Shown piece by piece: positions 26,452-35,237 of a stretch of DNA of 64,000 nt (its first letter is position 1; every line of letters begins with the position of its first letter). The DNA lies in contig NZ_JHEL01000015.1 in the NCBI RefSeq assembly GCF_000710345.2, positions 1,302,001-1,366,000 of the forward strand, read 5' to 3'. This stretch comes from Curtobacterium sp. S6 (GTDB lineage Bacteria; Actinomycetota; Actinomycetes; Actinomycetales; Micrococcaceae). The position numbers and the translations under genes are program-made. The notes beneath the pieces were generated by a model that was given only the letters and a program-made list of their open reading frames with translations, searched no databases and had not been told where the DNA came from.

Positions 26452-28878
26452 TCAGCTCGCTTTAGTCAGCGTTTTACCGTTCGAGAACTTCTGCGTGTAC
26501 TGCCCGCCGGAGGCCGTTCGGTCCGTGGTCGGGTAGCCGTAGCCGCGCTCGTAACCTGCCTGCATCCACTCCTTGCCGATCGCGCCCCAGGTGTAGACGG
26601 CGTGGGTCCCCGTCCCGTTCGGCGTCCAGTACACGGTGTGCCCGTTCGAGTAGGTCTGGAAGCAGCCCCCGTTGACGAGTCCGCAGACCTCCTCGGTCAA
26701 CGGATAGCCGTAGCCGCGCTCAAAGCCGGCCTGCATCCACTTTTCGCCGATGGCACCGCGGGTATTGACCGTATGCGCGCCATTGCTATTCGGCGTCCAA
26801 TACACCGTCTGACCATTCGAAAACGCCTGGAAACAACCCCCGCCGATCAGATTGCACTGCTCATCATTGACCGGATACCCGTAGCCGCGCTCAAAACCCG
26901 CCTGAATCCACTTCTGGCCAATAGCGCCCCGGGTATTAACCGTATGCGCACCATTGCTATTCGGCGTCCAATACACCGTCTGACCATTCGAAACCGCCTG
27001 GAAACACCCCCCGCCGATCAGATTGCACTGCTCATCATTGACCGGATGCCCGTAGCCGCGCTCAAAACCCGCCTGAATCCCCTTCTGGCCAATAGCGCCC
27101 CGGGTATTAACCGAATGCGCACCATTGCTATTCGGCGTCCAATACACCGTCTGACCATTCGAAAACGCCTGGAAACAACCCCCACCGATCAGATTGCACT
27201 GCTCATCATTGACCGGATAACCATAACCACGCTCGTAACCGGCCTGCATCCACTTCTGCCCGATAGCGCCCCACGTCTTGACGGTACGCGCGCCATTACT
27301 ATTCGGCGTCCAATACACCGTCTGACCATTCGAAAACGCCTGGAAACAACCCCCACCGATCAAGCCACAGGATTCTTCGTTGACCGGATACCCGTAGCCG
27401 CGCTCGTAACCGGCCTGCATCCACTTCTGCCCGATAGCGCCCCACGTCTTGACGGTATGCGCACCCTTTCCATTGGGCGCCCAGTAGATCGTGTAGCCGT
27501 TGGCGAAGGTCTGGTAACAGCCGCCATTGACCAAACCGCAGGTTTCGTTGTTGACCGGGTCCCCGTATTTGGCCCGATTCGTATTCCACAGTCCACCGAT
27601 CGCGGCCCGCAAGGTCACCACGCGACCATTGGGGGCCGTGTAGGTATCCGTGGAAACCGGGGTCCCCGTGCCGCCGATGGGCTTATATCCGGCGTTGGTC
27701 ACATAGTTTCTCAGGCCCGCCGCGTCACCGTTGAACACATTGGAGTCCCCGGAGAATGGCCCGCTCGCGGAGTACTGCCAGATGTCGTACGTCGACCACC
27801 CCGCGGGCATAGGGCCCGGCGTGGAGGCATAGTACGAGATGTGCAGAGGCATCGCGCTGAACTGGCTGGTGTTGCCGGTGCACGTCGACCACCACGAGGA
27901 ATTCGTGTAGATCGCCGGATACCGCCCCGTCCGGTTCTTGTACTGAGTGGTGAACGAGGAAATCCAGGCGTTCATCTGGCCCGGGGACATGTTGTAGCAG
28001 GTATTGCCCAGCGACGAGTACGGGTTGAACTCGATGTCGAGCATCCCCGGCAGGGTGCGACCATCGGCCGACCATCCGCCGCCGTTATTGACGAAGAAAT
28101 CGGCCTGCTCCGCGCCCGAGGACTGCGAGGGCAAAGCGAAGTGGTATCCGCCGCGGTACATGCCCGCATTTCCCGCACCGTTGTACTGAGAAGAGAAAGT
28201 CGGCGAGACGTAGCCGATGCCCTCGGTCGTTTTGACCGAGGCAAACCGTGCACCGTTGGCGTATTCGGAGTACCAGTTGACGTTCGACTGCCATCCGGAG
28301 ACGTCCATGCCCTGCACGCCGGACGTGGCGGCCGTCCCGCCGGTTTCGGCCTGCTCGCCCGGATTATCGACGGCCGACGCCTTATTCGGCTCGACGTTCT
28401 GCCCCGACTTGGCCTTTTCCAGATCCTGTGCGGCGGATTTCACCGACGCCGGCGAAAGATGGTCGGTCGATTCCAGGGGCTTCGTGCCCTGCCCCATAGT
28501 GGCGCCGGGGTTGCTTCCCCCGGTGCGCGGCGGGGTCGTCCCGAGGGACGGAGCCTTGAGAACGTCCGACTCGGGGACGAGCTTGGCGACCTGAGCATTT
28601 TCGTGTCCGTTGGTCACCGCACCCAAGGCCGACGTCGAGGACCCGGCGACCGTGGGCGTCGCACTCGGGGTCGCGCTCGGCGAGGCACTCGCTGGGGTCG
28701 TCGTCGGCTCCCCCACCGGTGCGGATGAGGACTGCGGCGTGGCCGCGGTCGACGGTTGGGTCTCGGCGAAGGACGGGGCCTGGAGACCGAGAAGACTGAT
28801 GCATGCGAGCGAAGCGATGGCAATGCGGCGACGGCGGAACCGAGGGGAAGGCGCAGAGGCCGGGTGGGCAGAACGCAT
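26452..28878 (-). CDS. Secreted GH25 lysozyme with seven LGFP repeats
   Basis: A wall hydrolase of 808 residues. A signal peptide (Arg-rich start, ASLACISLLGL core, likely cut after PSFA) is followed by a Ser/Thr/Pro-rich linker to about residue 185. The GH25 domain has Asp192 in MDVSGW and the catalytic pair Asp281/Glu283 in MLDIEF, and extends to about residue 410. Then come seven LGFP-type repeats, six of about 57 residues (GYERGYGYPVN, GGCFQAFSNGQTVYW) and a shorter last one. Such repeats bind cell-wall polymer in corynebacterial and related proteins. The enzyme should cut the MurNAc-GlcNAc bond in peptidoglycan. The middle repeats are nearly identical at DNA level. No partner genes are adjacent. 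Confidence 0.92.
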   Translation of the reverse strand: MRSAHPASAPSPRFRRRRIAIASLACISLLGLQAPSFAETQPSTAATPQSSSAPVGEPTTTPASASPSATPSATPTVAGSSTSALGAVTNGHENAQVAKLVPESDVLKAPSLGTTPPRTGGSNPGATMGQGTKPLESTDHLSPASVKSAAQDLEKAKSGQNVEPNKASAVDNPGEQAETGGTAATSGVQGMDVSGWQSNVNWYSEYANGARFASVKTTEGIGYVSPTFSSQYNGAGNAGMYRGGYHFALPSQSSGAEQADFFVNNGGGWSADGRTLPGMLDIEFNPYSSLGNTCYNMSPGQMNAWISSFTTQYKNRTGRYPAIYTNSSWWSTCTGNTSQFSAMPLHISYYASTPGPMPAGWSTYDIWQYSASGPFSGDSNVFNGDAAGLRNYVTNAGYKPIGGTGTPVSTDTYTAPNGRVVTLRAAIGGLWNTNRAKYGDPVNNETCGLVNGGCYQTFANGYTIYWAPNGKGAHTVKTWGAIGQKWMQAGYERGYGYPVNEESCGLIGGGCFQAFSNGQTVYWTPNSNGARTVKTWGAIGQKWMQAGYERGYGYPVNDEQCNLIGGGCFQAFSNGQTVYWTPNSNGAHSVNTRGAIGQKGIQAGFERGYGHPVNDEQCNLIGGGCFQAVSNGQTVYWTPNSNGAHTVNTRGAIGQKWIQAGFERGYGYPVNDEQCNLIGGGCFQAFSNGQTVYWTPNSNGAHTVNTRGAIGEKWMQAGFERGYGYPLTEEVCGLVNGGCFQTYSNGHTVYWTPNGTGTHAVYTWGAIGKEWMQAGYERGYGYPTTDRTASGGQYTQKFSNGKTLTKAS
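26470..27610 (-). repeat. Tandem 171-bp repeats encoding LGFP units
   Basis: The motif encoding ERGYGYPVN recurs about every 171 bp (near 26703, 26874, 27045, 27216 and 27387). The units between roughly 26870 and 27240 are almost identical at DNA level and use more A/T-ending codons, for example AAA, ATA and ATT, than the rest of the gene. Confidence 0.85.
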
Positions 28879-28956
28879 GGAGGTTATTTCCCTACCTTCA
28901 ACAGGGCGCCCAAAGATGCCGACCGGTCACACAGGACCGCCGGATGGCGCAAACGA

Positions 28957-28986
28957 GTGAGTGCGGGGAGTATTCCCCGCACTCAC
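28957..28986 (-). terminator. Hairpin after the amino acid permease gene
   Basis: A 13-bp perfect stem (28957-28969 with 28974-28986) with a 4-base loop sits between the permease stop and the lysozyme start. On the minus strand it is followed by TCGTTT, a weak T tract. Confidence 0.6.
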
Positions 28987-29041
28987 AGTAGCCGCATTCT
29001 CGCAGGTCAGCTATGAATTCTGGGCATAAAAGCCCACGGCG

Positions 29042-30448
29042 CTAGCCCTCGCGCCGGGCGAGCTCCGCTTCCTCGAAGGCCTCCGCATCGGTGCCGACGT
29101 GACGCCGGACGACGGCGAAGTACACCAGCGTCAAAAACGCGTAGCAGCACAGGGCCACGATGCCCGGTAGCCGCATATCCGGGCTGGAGAATACGGCGAG
29201 GACGATCGCCAGCAGCCCGAGAATTCCGAGGATTGCCGTCGGCACGCCACCGAGCAGCCGGAATTCGGACGTCGCGCCGTCTTTCTGCCGATACCGGATA
29301 TACGAGACCAAGATCAGCATCCACACCACCAGGATGAAGGTGGTGATCACGGACATCATGATCAGGAACACGTTCTCGGTCACCAGGGCCAGAACGATCA
29401 CGATGAGGATTCCGAGGCACGAGACGGCGAGGGACCGCGTCGGGCTGCCGCGCCGATTGGTGCGCTGCAATGAGCGCGGGGCCATGCCCTGGTGGGAGAG
29501 TGAGTGCATGAGCCGCGTTCCGGCGTACACGTTGGCGTTGGCCGCGGACAGGGCCGCGACCAGAACGATGAAGTTGATGACCGCCGCGGCGGCCGGGATG
29601 CCGACGTCGGAGAAGACCATCACAAACGGACTCGAGGAAAGGTCCCCCGTCGAGGAAGCGGCCGACCACGGCATGATCGCCATGACCACGAAGAGGGCCA
29701 GGACGTAGAACGTGGCGAGGCGCCAGATGGTCGCCTTGCCCGCGCTACGCACCGAGCGGACCGGGTCCTTGGCCTCGGCCGCAGAGATCGAGATGAGCTC
29801 GACGCCGCCGAAGGAGAACATCACCGCGGCCATGCCCAGCCATATCGAGCTGGGGCCGTTGGGCAGGAACCCGTTCTCGGAAAGGTGGCTCAGGCCCTCG
29901 GCGGGGTGGCTCGGCAGCCCGAAGAACACGATGATGAGGCCGATGAGAATGAAGGCGATGACCGCGATGACCTTGATGCCCGAGAGAAAGAATTCGACGA
30001 GCCCGAAGGACTTCACGCTGTAGGCATTCAACAGAATGATCACGACCGCGAAGACGACGATCCCCACCCACATGGGCAGCTGCGGCCACCAGAATTTGAG
30101 GTACGTGGCGACGGCCACGAGTTCCGCGCCGGCCACACAGACAGTGGTGGCCCAATATGCCCATCGGGTGATAAAACCGCCGAACGCGCCCAGGTACCGC
30201 CCGGCCATGGTCCCGAATCCGCCCACGACGGGGTACTTCACGGCCATTTCACCCGCCGCGCAGGCGATGATGGCCGCGATGAGCGACCCGATGGCGTAAC
30301 AAATGATCACGCCGGGTCCGGCGATGCCGATGGCGGCCCCCGAGCCGAGGAACAGCCCCGTGCCCAGCGCGGAGCCGAGGGCGATCATGGTCATCTGCTC
30401 GTGCGACAGCGAGCGCGCCAGACCGCCTGATATGGAATTCTTCGCCAT
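29042..30448 (-). CDS. Amino acid permease (APC superfamily, AAT type)
   Basis: A 468-residue carrier with twelve predicted membrane segments and the APC N-terminal signature MIALGSALGTGLFLGSG preceded by GLARSLSHEQ. It should import an amino acid with protons. Relatives include AnsP, GabP and CycA, and the substrate cannot be chosen from sequence. ATG 30448 has an AGAAGGGG site 12 bases upstream; the open frame continues to 30634 without membrane or coding character. It is divergent from the MBL hydrolase gene. Confidence 0.88.
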   Translation of the reverse strand: MAKNSISGGLARSLSHEQMTMIALGSALGTGLFLGSGAAIGIAGPGVIICYAIGSLIAAIIACAAGEMAVKYPVVGGFGTMAGRYLGAFGGFITRWAYWATTVCVAGAELVAVATYLKFWWPQLPMWVGIVVFAVVIILLNAYSVKSFGLVEFFLSGIKVIAVIAFILIGLIIVFFGLPSHPAEGLSHLSENGFLPNGPSSIWLGMAAVMFSFGGVELISISAAEAKDPVRSVRSAGKATIWRLATFYVLALFVVMAIMPWSAASSTGDLSSSPFVMVFSDVGIPAAAAVINFIVLVAALSAANANVYAGTRLMHSLSHQGMAPRSLQRTNRRGSPTRSLAVSCLGILIVIVLALVTENVFLIMMSVITTFILVVWMLILVSYIRYRQKDGATSEFRLLGGVPTAILGILGLLAIVLAVFSSPDMRLPGIVALCCYAFLTLVYFAVVRRHVGTDAEAFEEAELARREG

Positions 30449-30605
30449 AGAGCCGTGCAGCCCCTTCTCCAGAATGCGAGTGGATCGGGGGCAATTATCT
30501 CTCGAACCGGCGCCCTCGTGCACACCGCGTCTCACGGGGAGGGAAACACACCGTCTCACCTGGTACAAAAGACCTGCGCCGACCCGTATGTGGTGAACTG
30601 GACTC

Positions 30606-31472
30606 ATGAGTGCTTCGTCGAGCTTTGAAACCACACCGTCTCACCCGGATTCTCACGAGTGGATCCGGACCAGCCGGCATACGGCGTACCTCACGGTGGA
30701 GAACCCCAGCGCCATGACGCTGGAAGGCACCAATACGTACGTCATCGGCGAATTGGGCGACCACTTCCCTCCCATGCCGGGTGAGCCAAAACCCCGGGCG
30801 GTCGTGCTCGACCCCGGCCCCGAGGCGGCCCCTCACGCGCGGCGCATCGCCGACGCGGTCGACGTCGCGCTGATCGTGGTGACCCATCACCACGAGGACC
30901 ACACCGGCAACGTCGCGGCCCTCCGCGAGCTCACCGGAGCGCGCGTTCGCGCTTGGGACCAAGACCAGTGCCACGGTGCCCTCCCGTTGGAGGACGAAGA
31001 GGTCATCAATGACGTGGGCGTCGAGATCAGCGTGTGGCACGCCCCGGGGCACACCTCGGACTCGATCGCGCTGAGCGTTTTCGACGACGGCGTCATCATG
31101 ACCGGCGACACGATCCTCGGGCGCGGCACCACGATGCTGGATTACCCCGACGGCGACCTCGAGGACTACCTGGACACGCTCCGAGTCTTCAAAGACGAGC
31201 CCGGTTTTACCGTTCTGCCGGGCCACGGGCCGCACGGGGAGTTTCTCGAGGAGGCCTGCGACCGGCTCCTCGACCACCGCCTCACCCGCATCCACGACCT
31301 CCGACGACGCCTCAAAGCCGCCAACGACGACCTGGGCCCGTCGGCCTCGGCGCTGGCCGGCGACATCTACGCCCACGTTCCCGAGCAGGTGCGCGGCCCG
31401 GCCCAGAAGACCCTCAAAGCGCAGCTCGCGTACCTGATGGACATCGGGGAGATCGCCGGCTTCACCGACTAG
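30606..31472 (+). CDS. MBL-fold metallo-hydrolase (LACTB2-like)
   Basis: A 288-residue metallo-beta-lactamase-fold hydrolase. The metal site HxHxDH appears as THHHEDH, with further ligands in APGHTSD, MTGDTILG and LPGHGP. A C-terminal winged-helix-like segment follows, as in the LACTB2 group, some of which are ribonucleases. The family is common as a single gene in actinobacteria and its substrate here is unknown. Its TAG stop shares the sequence CTAG (31469-31472) with the stop of the convergent transporter gene. Confidence 0.85.
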   Translation: MSASSSFETTPSHPDSHEWIRTSRHTAYLTVENPSAMTLEGTNTYVIGELGDHFPPMPGEPKPRAVVLDPGPEAAPHARRIADAVDVALIVVTHHHEDHTGNVAALRELTGARVRAWDQDQCHGALPLEDEEVINDVGVEISVWHAPGHTSDSIALSVFDDGVIMTGDTILGRGTTMLDYPDGDLEDYLDTLRVFKDEPGFTVLPGHGPHGEFLEEACDRLLDHRLTRIHDLRRRLKAANDDLGPSASALAGDIYAHVPEQVRGPAQKTLKAQLAYLMDIGEIAGFTD

Positions 31473-32233
31473 CGGGACACGGCCCCTTCGAAGGAGGGAC
31501 CCGCCGGGAAGGTCGGCTCGTGGCGCTTGAACCACCCGATGACAGGGTAGGTGATCGGCAGGAGAACGACCTCGATCAGGCACTTGTAGACGTATCCGAC
31601 GATCACGTAGTTGGCGAAGTCGCCGAACTGTTCGATGCCCAGGATCGGCGCGGCGATCGTGCAGAAAATCAGGGTGTCGAAGAACTCTCCGACGAGCGTT
31701 GAGCCGATGAGCCGAACCCACATGTGCCGTTCGCCGGTCCACTTCTTGAGCAGCGCCATGACCCACGCGTTGAGCAGCTGGCCCACGAGGAAGCCCAGGA
31801 GCGATCCGCCAATGATCCGCGGCACCGGCCCCAGCACCGCTTCGAAGGCGGACTGGTTCTCGTAGAAGTCCGCCGAGGGCAACATGATCGTGACCCAGAA
31901 GCTCAGCGACGCGAACGCCCCCGCGAGGAAACTCGCGATGATCGCCCGTCGCGCGGCCTTGAAGCCGTAGACCTCGGTCACGACGTCGCCGAGCACGTAG
32001 GCGAGCGGAAACAGGAAAAATCCGCCGTCGGTCAGGATCGGGCCGAAGGCCACTCCCTTAGTCGCGCCGATATTGGAGAGGATCAGCAGCACACAGTAGA
32101 GGGCGAGCAGGAGGTCGAAATAAGTTCGTGGCCGACGCGCGTACCTCGGGGCGCCGGGCGTCCCAGGGAGCTCGGGGGACGGAGCATCGTGGGACGCCGG
32201 GAGACTATCCCGACCGGACGGGGTGGAGTTCAT
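31469..32233 (-). CDS. Queuosine precursor transporter (QPTR/YhhQ family)
   Basis: A 254-residue membrane protein with six or seven hydrophobic segments and the family pattern ILSNIGATKGVAFG and LAYVLGDVVTEVYG. Family members import queuine or preQ0/preQ1 for tRNA modification. An N-terminal polar stretch of about 38 residues precedes the first helix. ATG 32233 is supported by the annotation start MNSTPSG and a GGTGAT site. No queuosine synthesis gene is adjacent. The stop overlaps the MBL gene stop by 4 bases. The divergent partner is the pyridoxal kinase gene. Confidence 0.88.
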   Translation of the reverse strand: MNSTPSGRDSLPASHDAPSPELPGTPGAPRYARRPRTYFDLLLALYCVLLILSNIGATKGVAFGPILTDGGFFLFPLAYVLGDVVTEVYGFKAARRAIIASFLAGAFASLSFWVTIMLPSADFYENQSAFEAVLGPVPRIIGGSLLGFLVGQLLNAWVMALLKKWTGERHMWVRLIGSTLVGEFFDTLIFCTIAAPILGIEQFGDFANYVIVGYVYKCLIEVVLLPITYPVIGWFKRHEPTFPAGPSFEGAVSR

Positions 32234-32371
32234 GGGATCACCAATCTGTATTAACGCGGCCCGGGAATGCCGGGGTCCGTGGTTCGACTGTTCATGGGGC
32301 GGATTCAACTCGCCAGGCCCGTCTGCCACCCGAGCCGTGAAAATCTTACCTGGCGGTTGGATAATGGAAAC

Positions 32372-33187
32372 ATGACTACCACTAATGAACATCCCGTCGC
32401 GATGACGATCGCGGGCTCGGAAGCCACCGGAGGCGCCGGAGCCCTCGCCGACATCAAGACCTTTCAGGCGCTAGACGTCTCCGGCTGCCTCAGCCTGACG
32501 TGCATCGTCGCCTTCGATCCCCAGAACGACTGGGGGCACCGCGTCACGCCGATCGACCAGCAGACCCTCAAGAATCAGCTGGAGGTCAACACCGCGGTGT
32601 ATGACCTGGACGCCGTCAAAATCGGCATGCTCGGTTCCCCGGAAACCATCCGCACCGTGGCGCAGGCCCTCCGCGAGGCCACGCCGAAGAACATCGTTCT
32701 GGACCCCGTGCTGATCTGCAAAGGCCAGGAGCCCGGAGCGGCCCTCGACACGGACGAAGCCCTCAAGGCCGAGATCCTTCCGCTGGCCGACTTCGTCACC
32801 CCCAACCACTTCGAGTCTCTCTCGCTCTCGGGCATGGACGAGATCTCGACCGTCGAGGATCTCAAGGAAGCCGCCCGCCGCATCCACGAGGTATCGGGTG
32901 CGGCCGTTTTGGCCAAGGGCGGTGTGCGGCTCGACGGGCCGGACGCGATCGACGTCTTCTACGACGGAACGACCCTCGAGGTGCTCTCGGCACCCAAGAT
33001 CGGCGAGGTGGCCGTGGCGGGGGCCGGATGTTCGCTGGCCGCCGCGGTCACCGCGGAACTGGCCAAGGGGCGCACCCCGCTCGAGGCCGCGCGGAATGCC
33101 AAGCGCTTCGTGAGCGAAGGGATTGACCAGCGCATCACCTCCCACGCGCCGTTCGACGCGCTGCGTCAGGTCAATCAGGTCTCCTAG
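32372..33187 (+). CDS. pdxK: Pyridoxal kinase, dual-cysteine (ThiD-like) type
   Basis: Phosphorylates pyridoxal and related vitamers for B6 salvage; related ThiD enzymes act on HMP. The 271-residue ribokinase-fold protein has the N-terminal TIAGSEATGGAG and, in place of the usual GTGD with a catalytic Asp, the motif GAGCS. A second Cys lies in the lid (DPVLICKGQ). These two cysteines mark the CC-type pyridoxal kinases described in Staphylococcus aureus and Bacillus subtilis, which form a hemithioacetal with the substrate. This favours pyridoxal kinase over HMP kinase. ATG 32372 is the first Met of the conserved region. A terminator follows. Confidence 0.85.
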   Translation: MTTTNEHPVAMTIAGSEATGGAGALADIKTFQALDVSGCLSLTCIVAFDPQNDWGHRVTPIDQQTLKNQLEVNTAVYDLDAVKIGMLGSPETIRTVAQALREATPKNIVLDPVLICKGQEPGAALDTDEALKAEILPLADFVTPNHFESLSLSGMDEISTVEDLKEAARRIHEVSGAAVLAKGGVRLDGPDAIDVFYDGTTLEVLSAPKIGEVAVAGAGCSLAAAVTAELAKGRTPLEAARNAKRFVSEGIDQRITSHAPFDALRQVNQVS

Positions 33188-33204
33188 TCCTGCCCCCCCC
33201 AGCG

Positions 33205-33242
33205 CAAGACCCCACCACGCGGGATCGTGGTGGGGTCTTGCG
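33205..33242. terminator. Terminator between pdxK and the TetR gene
   Basis: A 15-bp perfect stem (33205-33219 with 33226-33240) between convergent genes. The + strand arm ends in GTCTTG. Confidence 0.8.
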
Positions 33243-33283
33243 TCGTCTTCCGCCGAATCAGCTGGACGGAGGAAAAACTATGG

Positions 33284-33964
33284 TCAGGAGGCGACCGACC
33301 GAAGGCTCGCCTCGGCCTCGAGAAGATCCTGACGATACGCCGCAACCGGCCTGCCCTCGGCGTCGAACGTGGCGCCCAAGCCGAGCTGGATGAAGGTTGT
33401 GGTGTGCTGGATCCTACGGTTCCGCTCGTCTTCGTCTTCGTTCTTGCCGCGGTCGGCTGCCGAGCTCAGCGAGCCGTGCACCAATTGCGCCAGTTCCGTG
33501 ATGTCCGACTGGGCGAGGTACCCCTGATCAATGCACGCCCTGAGAATGCGCGTGAGAACCGCCTGAAGTTCGCCGACGTGATCGCCGAGCTTCTCGAAGG
33601 ACTCGGGCGACAGGACCGACCGCATGGCGGGCCCCGGAGGGAGGTGCCGGCGGGACATATCCTCAATCTGCATGCGCACGTACACGGCCAGCTGGTCGAT
33701 GGGGTTCACGACGCTCGTCAGTTCGGTCCGCAGATCGTTGATGAACCGCTCGGTCTCGTCCAGAGCGTATGCCACGAGGAGTTCGCCCATATCGGCAAAG
33801 TAGTTGTACACGGCGGTCCGGCCGATCCCCGCGTTCTTGGCGACGTGGGTCATGGTCAGGCCGGTGAGACCGCGGGTGTAGAGGAGTTCCCCAAAGGACT
33901 TGAGTATCGCGTTCTGGGTGTTCTCCCGCTGAGCGGCGTTTGAGGCGGCGGAAATACGAGGCAT
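33284..33964 (-). CDS. TetR-family transcriptional regulator of the heme locus (proposed)
   Basis: A 226-residue regulator. The N-terminal helix-turn-helix reads LTMTHVAKNAGIGRTAVYNY; the C-terminal ligand domain contains ADRGKNEDEDERNR. ATG 33964 is the clear start, and the much longer open frame to 34333 is non-coding. A GTCACC-AAAT-GGTGAC inverted repeat (33986-34001) lies 21 bases upstream, probably for autoregulation. A 12-bp identical half-site recurs before heme oxygenase. The gene is the last of the minus-strand heme cluster, which suggests that it senses heme or another metal-related ligand. The ligand is not known. Confidence 0.8.
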   Translation of the reverse strand: MPRISAASNAAQRENTQNAILKSFGELLYTRGLTGLTMTHVAKNAGIGRTAVYNYFADMGELLVAYALDETERFINDLRTELTSVVNPIDQLAVYVRMQIEDMSRRHLPPGPAMRSVLSPESFEKLGDHVGELQAVLTRILRACIDQGYLAQSDITELAQLVHGSLSSAADRGKNEDEDERNRRIQHTTTFIQLGLGATFDAEGRPVAAYRQDLLEAEASLRSVAS

Positions 33965-33984
33965 AATGACAGTATACGCAGGGG

Positions 33985-34001
33985 TGTCACCAAATGGTGA
34001 C
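33985..34001 (-). promoter_or_regulatory. Operator-like inverted repeat at the tetR promoter
   Basis: GTCACC-AAAT-GGTGAC occupies 33986-34001. On the minus strand it contains CATTTGGTGACA, which is identical to 40438-40449 upstream of hmuO. Confidence 0.65.
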
Positions 34002-34038
34002 CATATGCGAAACGTCTCAGACTTCTGCCAGGGGGCGT

Positions 34039-34407
34039 TCAGCTCTCGATCTCGGCCCCGGCCTCCGCGTCCCGCCCGGCGGGCACGATCGCGGACGTGC
34101 ATTCGTCCAAGTCCAGAATCCGCGCGTACATGATGGGACGGTGTTGCAGCGCGGTGCGCAACGCGCGATGCACTCCGTCTTCCAGGTAGAGCTGCCCGTT
34201 CCAGTGAACGACGTGAGGAAAAAGATCCCCATAGAAGGTGCTGTCCTCGCCAAAGAGGGTCGAGAGGTCCAGCATTCGTTGGGTCGTGATCAATCGGTCG
34301 AGTCTCACCTGGGTCGGGGCGAGGGTCCCCCATTCGCGCTGACTCGTAAATGAGTGCTCGGGATATGGCCGAGATTCACCCACCGCCTTGAAGATCATGA
34401 CGTCCAT
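34039..34407 (-). CDS. Small conserved actinobacterial protein with a ParB-like core
   Basis: A 122-residue protein with the stretches RLDRLITTQRMLDLSTLFG, FYGDLFPHVVHWNGQLYLED and GVHRALRTALQHRPIMYARI. The VHWNGQLYLEDGVHRALRTA segment resembles the ParB/Srx fold, in which a Gly-xx-Arg element binds CTP, but I cannot confirm nucleotide binding. Similar proteins are common in actinobacteria with no assigned role. ATG 34407 has a GAGGGGG site and overlaps the hmuV end by 13 bases, so it is translationally coupled to the heme transporter genes. The C-terminal tail is acidic. Confidence 0.6.
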   Translation of the reverse strand: MDVMIFKAVGESRPYPEHSFTSQREWGTLAPTQVRLDRLITTQRMLDLSTLFGEDSTFYGDLFPHVVHWNGQLYLEDGVHRALRTALQHRPIMYARILDLDECTSAIVPAGRDAEAGAEIES

Positions 34408-35237
34408 GATAAACCCCCTCGGTCATCGAAAGAGTCATTCGTCACGTTTACACCCCGGGCCGCCTCCGCCTCGCGGACCGGCAGAACCACCAGCCGGCCC
34501 GTCCCCGGGTGACGGATCACGTCGATCGGCCACCCGTACACCTCGCTCAGGCGATCCGGGACCATCACCTCCTCCGGCGGGCCGTCGGCCGTCAGACGCC
34601 CCTCGGAGAAGAGGAGGATGCGGTCCGCGTACGCGGCCGCCAGGTCCAGGTCGTGCAGGACCACGATGATCCCGGCCCCGGCTTCGGTCAGGCGACGACA
34701 CGTGCGCATCACGTGCTCCTGGTGCAGGATGTCCAGGGCCGCCGTGGGCTCGTCCAGCATCATCAGCGGCGCCCGCTGGGCCACGACTCGCGCGAGGTGC
34801 GCGCGAGCCGCCTCCCCACCGGAGAGGGTCGTGATGTCTCGGGCGGCGAGCCTCGCCACGTCCGTGACGTTCATGGCATCCAGGATCGAGGCCTCGTCCT
34901 CCGAACTCTCGGGCCGGCCCCGCCACGGCGTGCGCCCCATCTCGACGACCTCGCGCACGGCGTAGGGAAAACTGACCGAGGATTTCTGCAACAGCACGCT
35001 ACGGCGCCGCGCGAGGTCGGGCACGGACCAGCGGCCGACCGCGCTGCCGTCGAACGTCACCGAGCCCCTGGACGGCCGGAGGTCTCCGGCCATCACCGAG
35101 AGCATCGTCGACTTCCCGGCCCCGTTAGGCCCGATCATGACCACCAGCTCCCCGGACTCCACGCGAAGCGAGACGTCGTGAAGGATCCGGCGGTCGCCGA
35201 CGTCGTGGGTAACGTGTTCGATCTTTACGAGTTCCAC
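34395..35237 (-). CDS. hmuV: Heme ABC transporter ATP-binding protein
   Basis: The ATPase of the heme importer, 280 residues. Walker A is GPNGAGKST, the ABC signature is TLSGGEAARAHLARV, Walker B is LMMLDEPTAALD and the switch His is in VVLHDLD. The gene follows hmuU with a 13-base overlap and has a GGAGGTGAATC site before its GTG start. HmuV pairs with HmuU and the HmuT lipoprotein to carry heme across the cytoplasmic membrane. The C terminus is longer than in most HmuV proteins, with a polar tail. Confidence 0.92.
   Translation of the reverse strand: MELVKIEHVTHDVGDRRILHDVSLRVESGELVVMIGPNGAGKSTMLSVMAGDLRPSRGSVTFDGSAVGRWSVPDLARRRSVLLQKSSVSFPYAVREVVEMGRTPWRGRPESSEDEASILDAMNVTDVARLAARDITTLSGGEAARAHLARVVAQRAPLMMLDEPTAALDILHQEHVMRTCRRLTEAGAGIIVVLHDLDLAAAYADRILLFSEGRLTADGPPEEVMVPDRLSEVYGWPIDVIRHPGTGRLVVLPVREAEAARGVNVTNDSFDDRGGLSWTS

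Noticed and set aside
26470-27610. Regular repeats as a possible CRISPR array
   Set aside because: The period is 171 bp, the units are in frame with a secreted protein and encode LGFP modules. There are no spacers.
26602-28728. A 708-codon open frame antisense to the lysozyme gene
   Set aside because: It mirrors the lysozyme repeats and linker, has Arg/Pro/Gly-rich composition without domains, and is a codon-bias shadow.
32234-32371. A preQ1 riboswitch before the queuosine-precursor transporter
   Set aside because: The minus-strand leader has no preQ1-I, -II or -III core that I can recognise.
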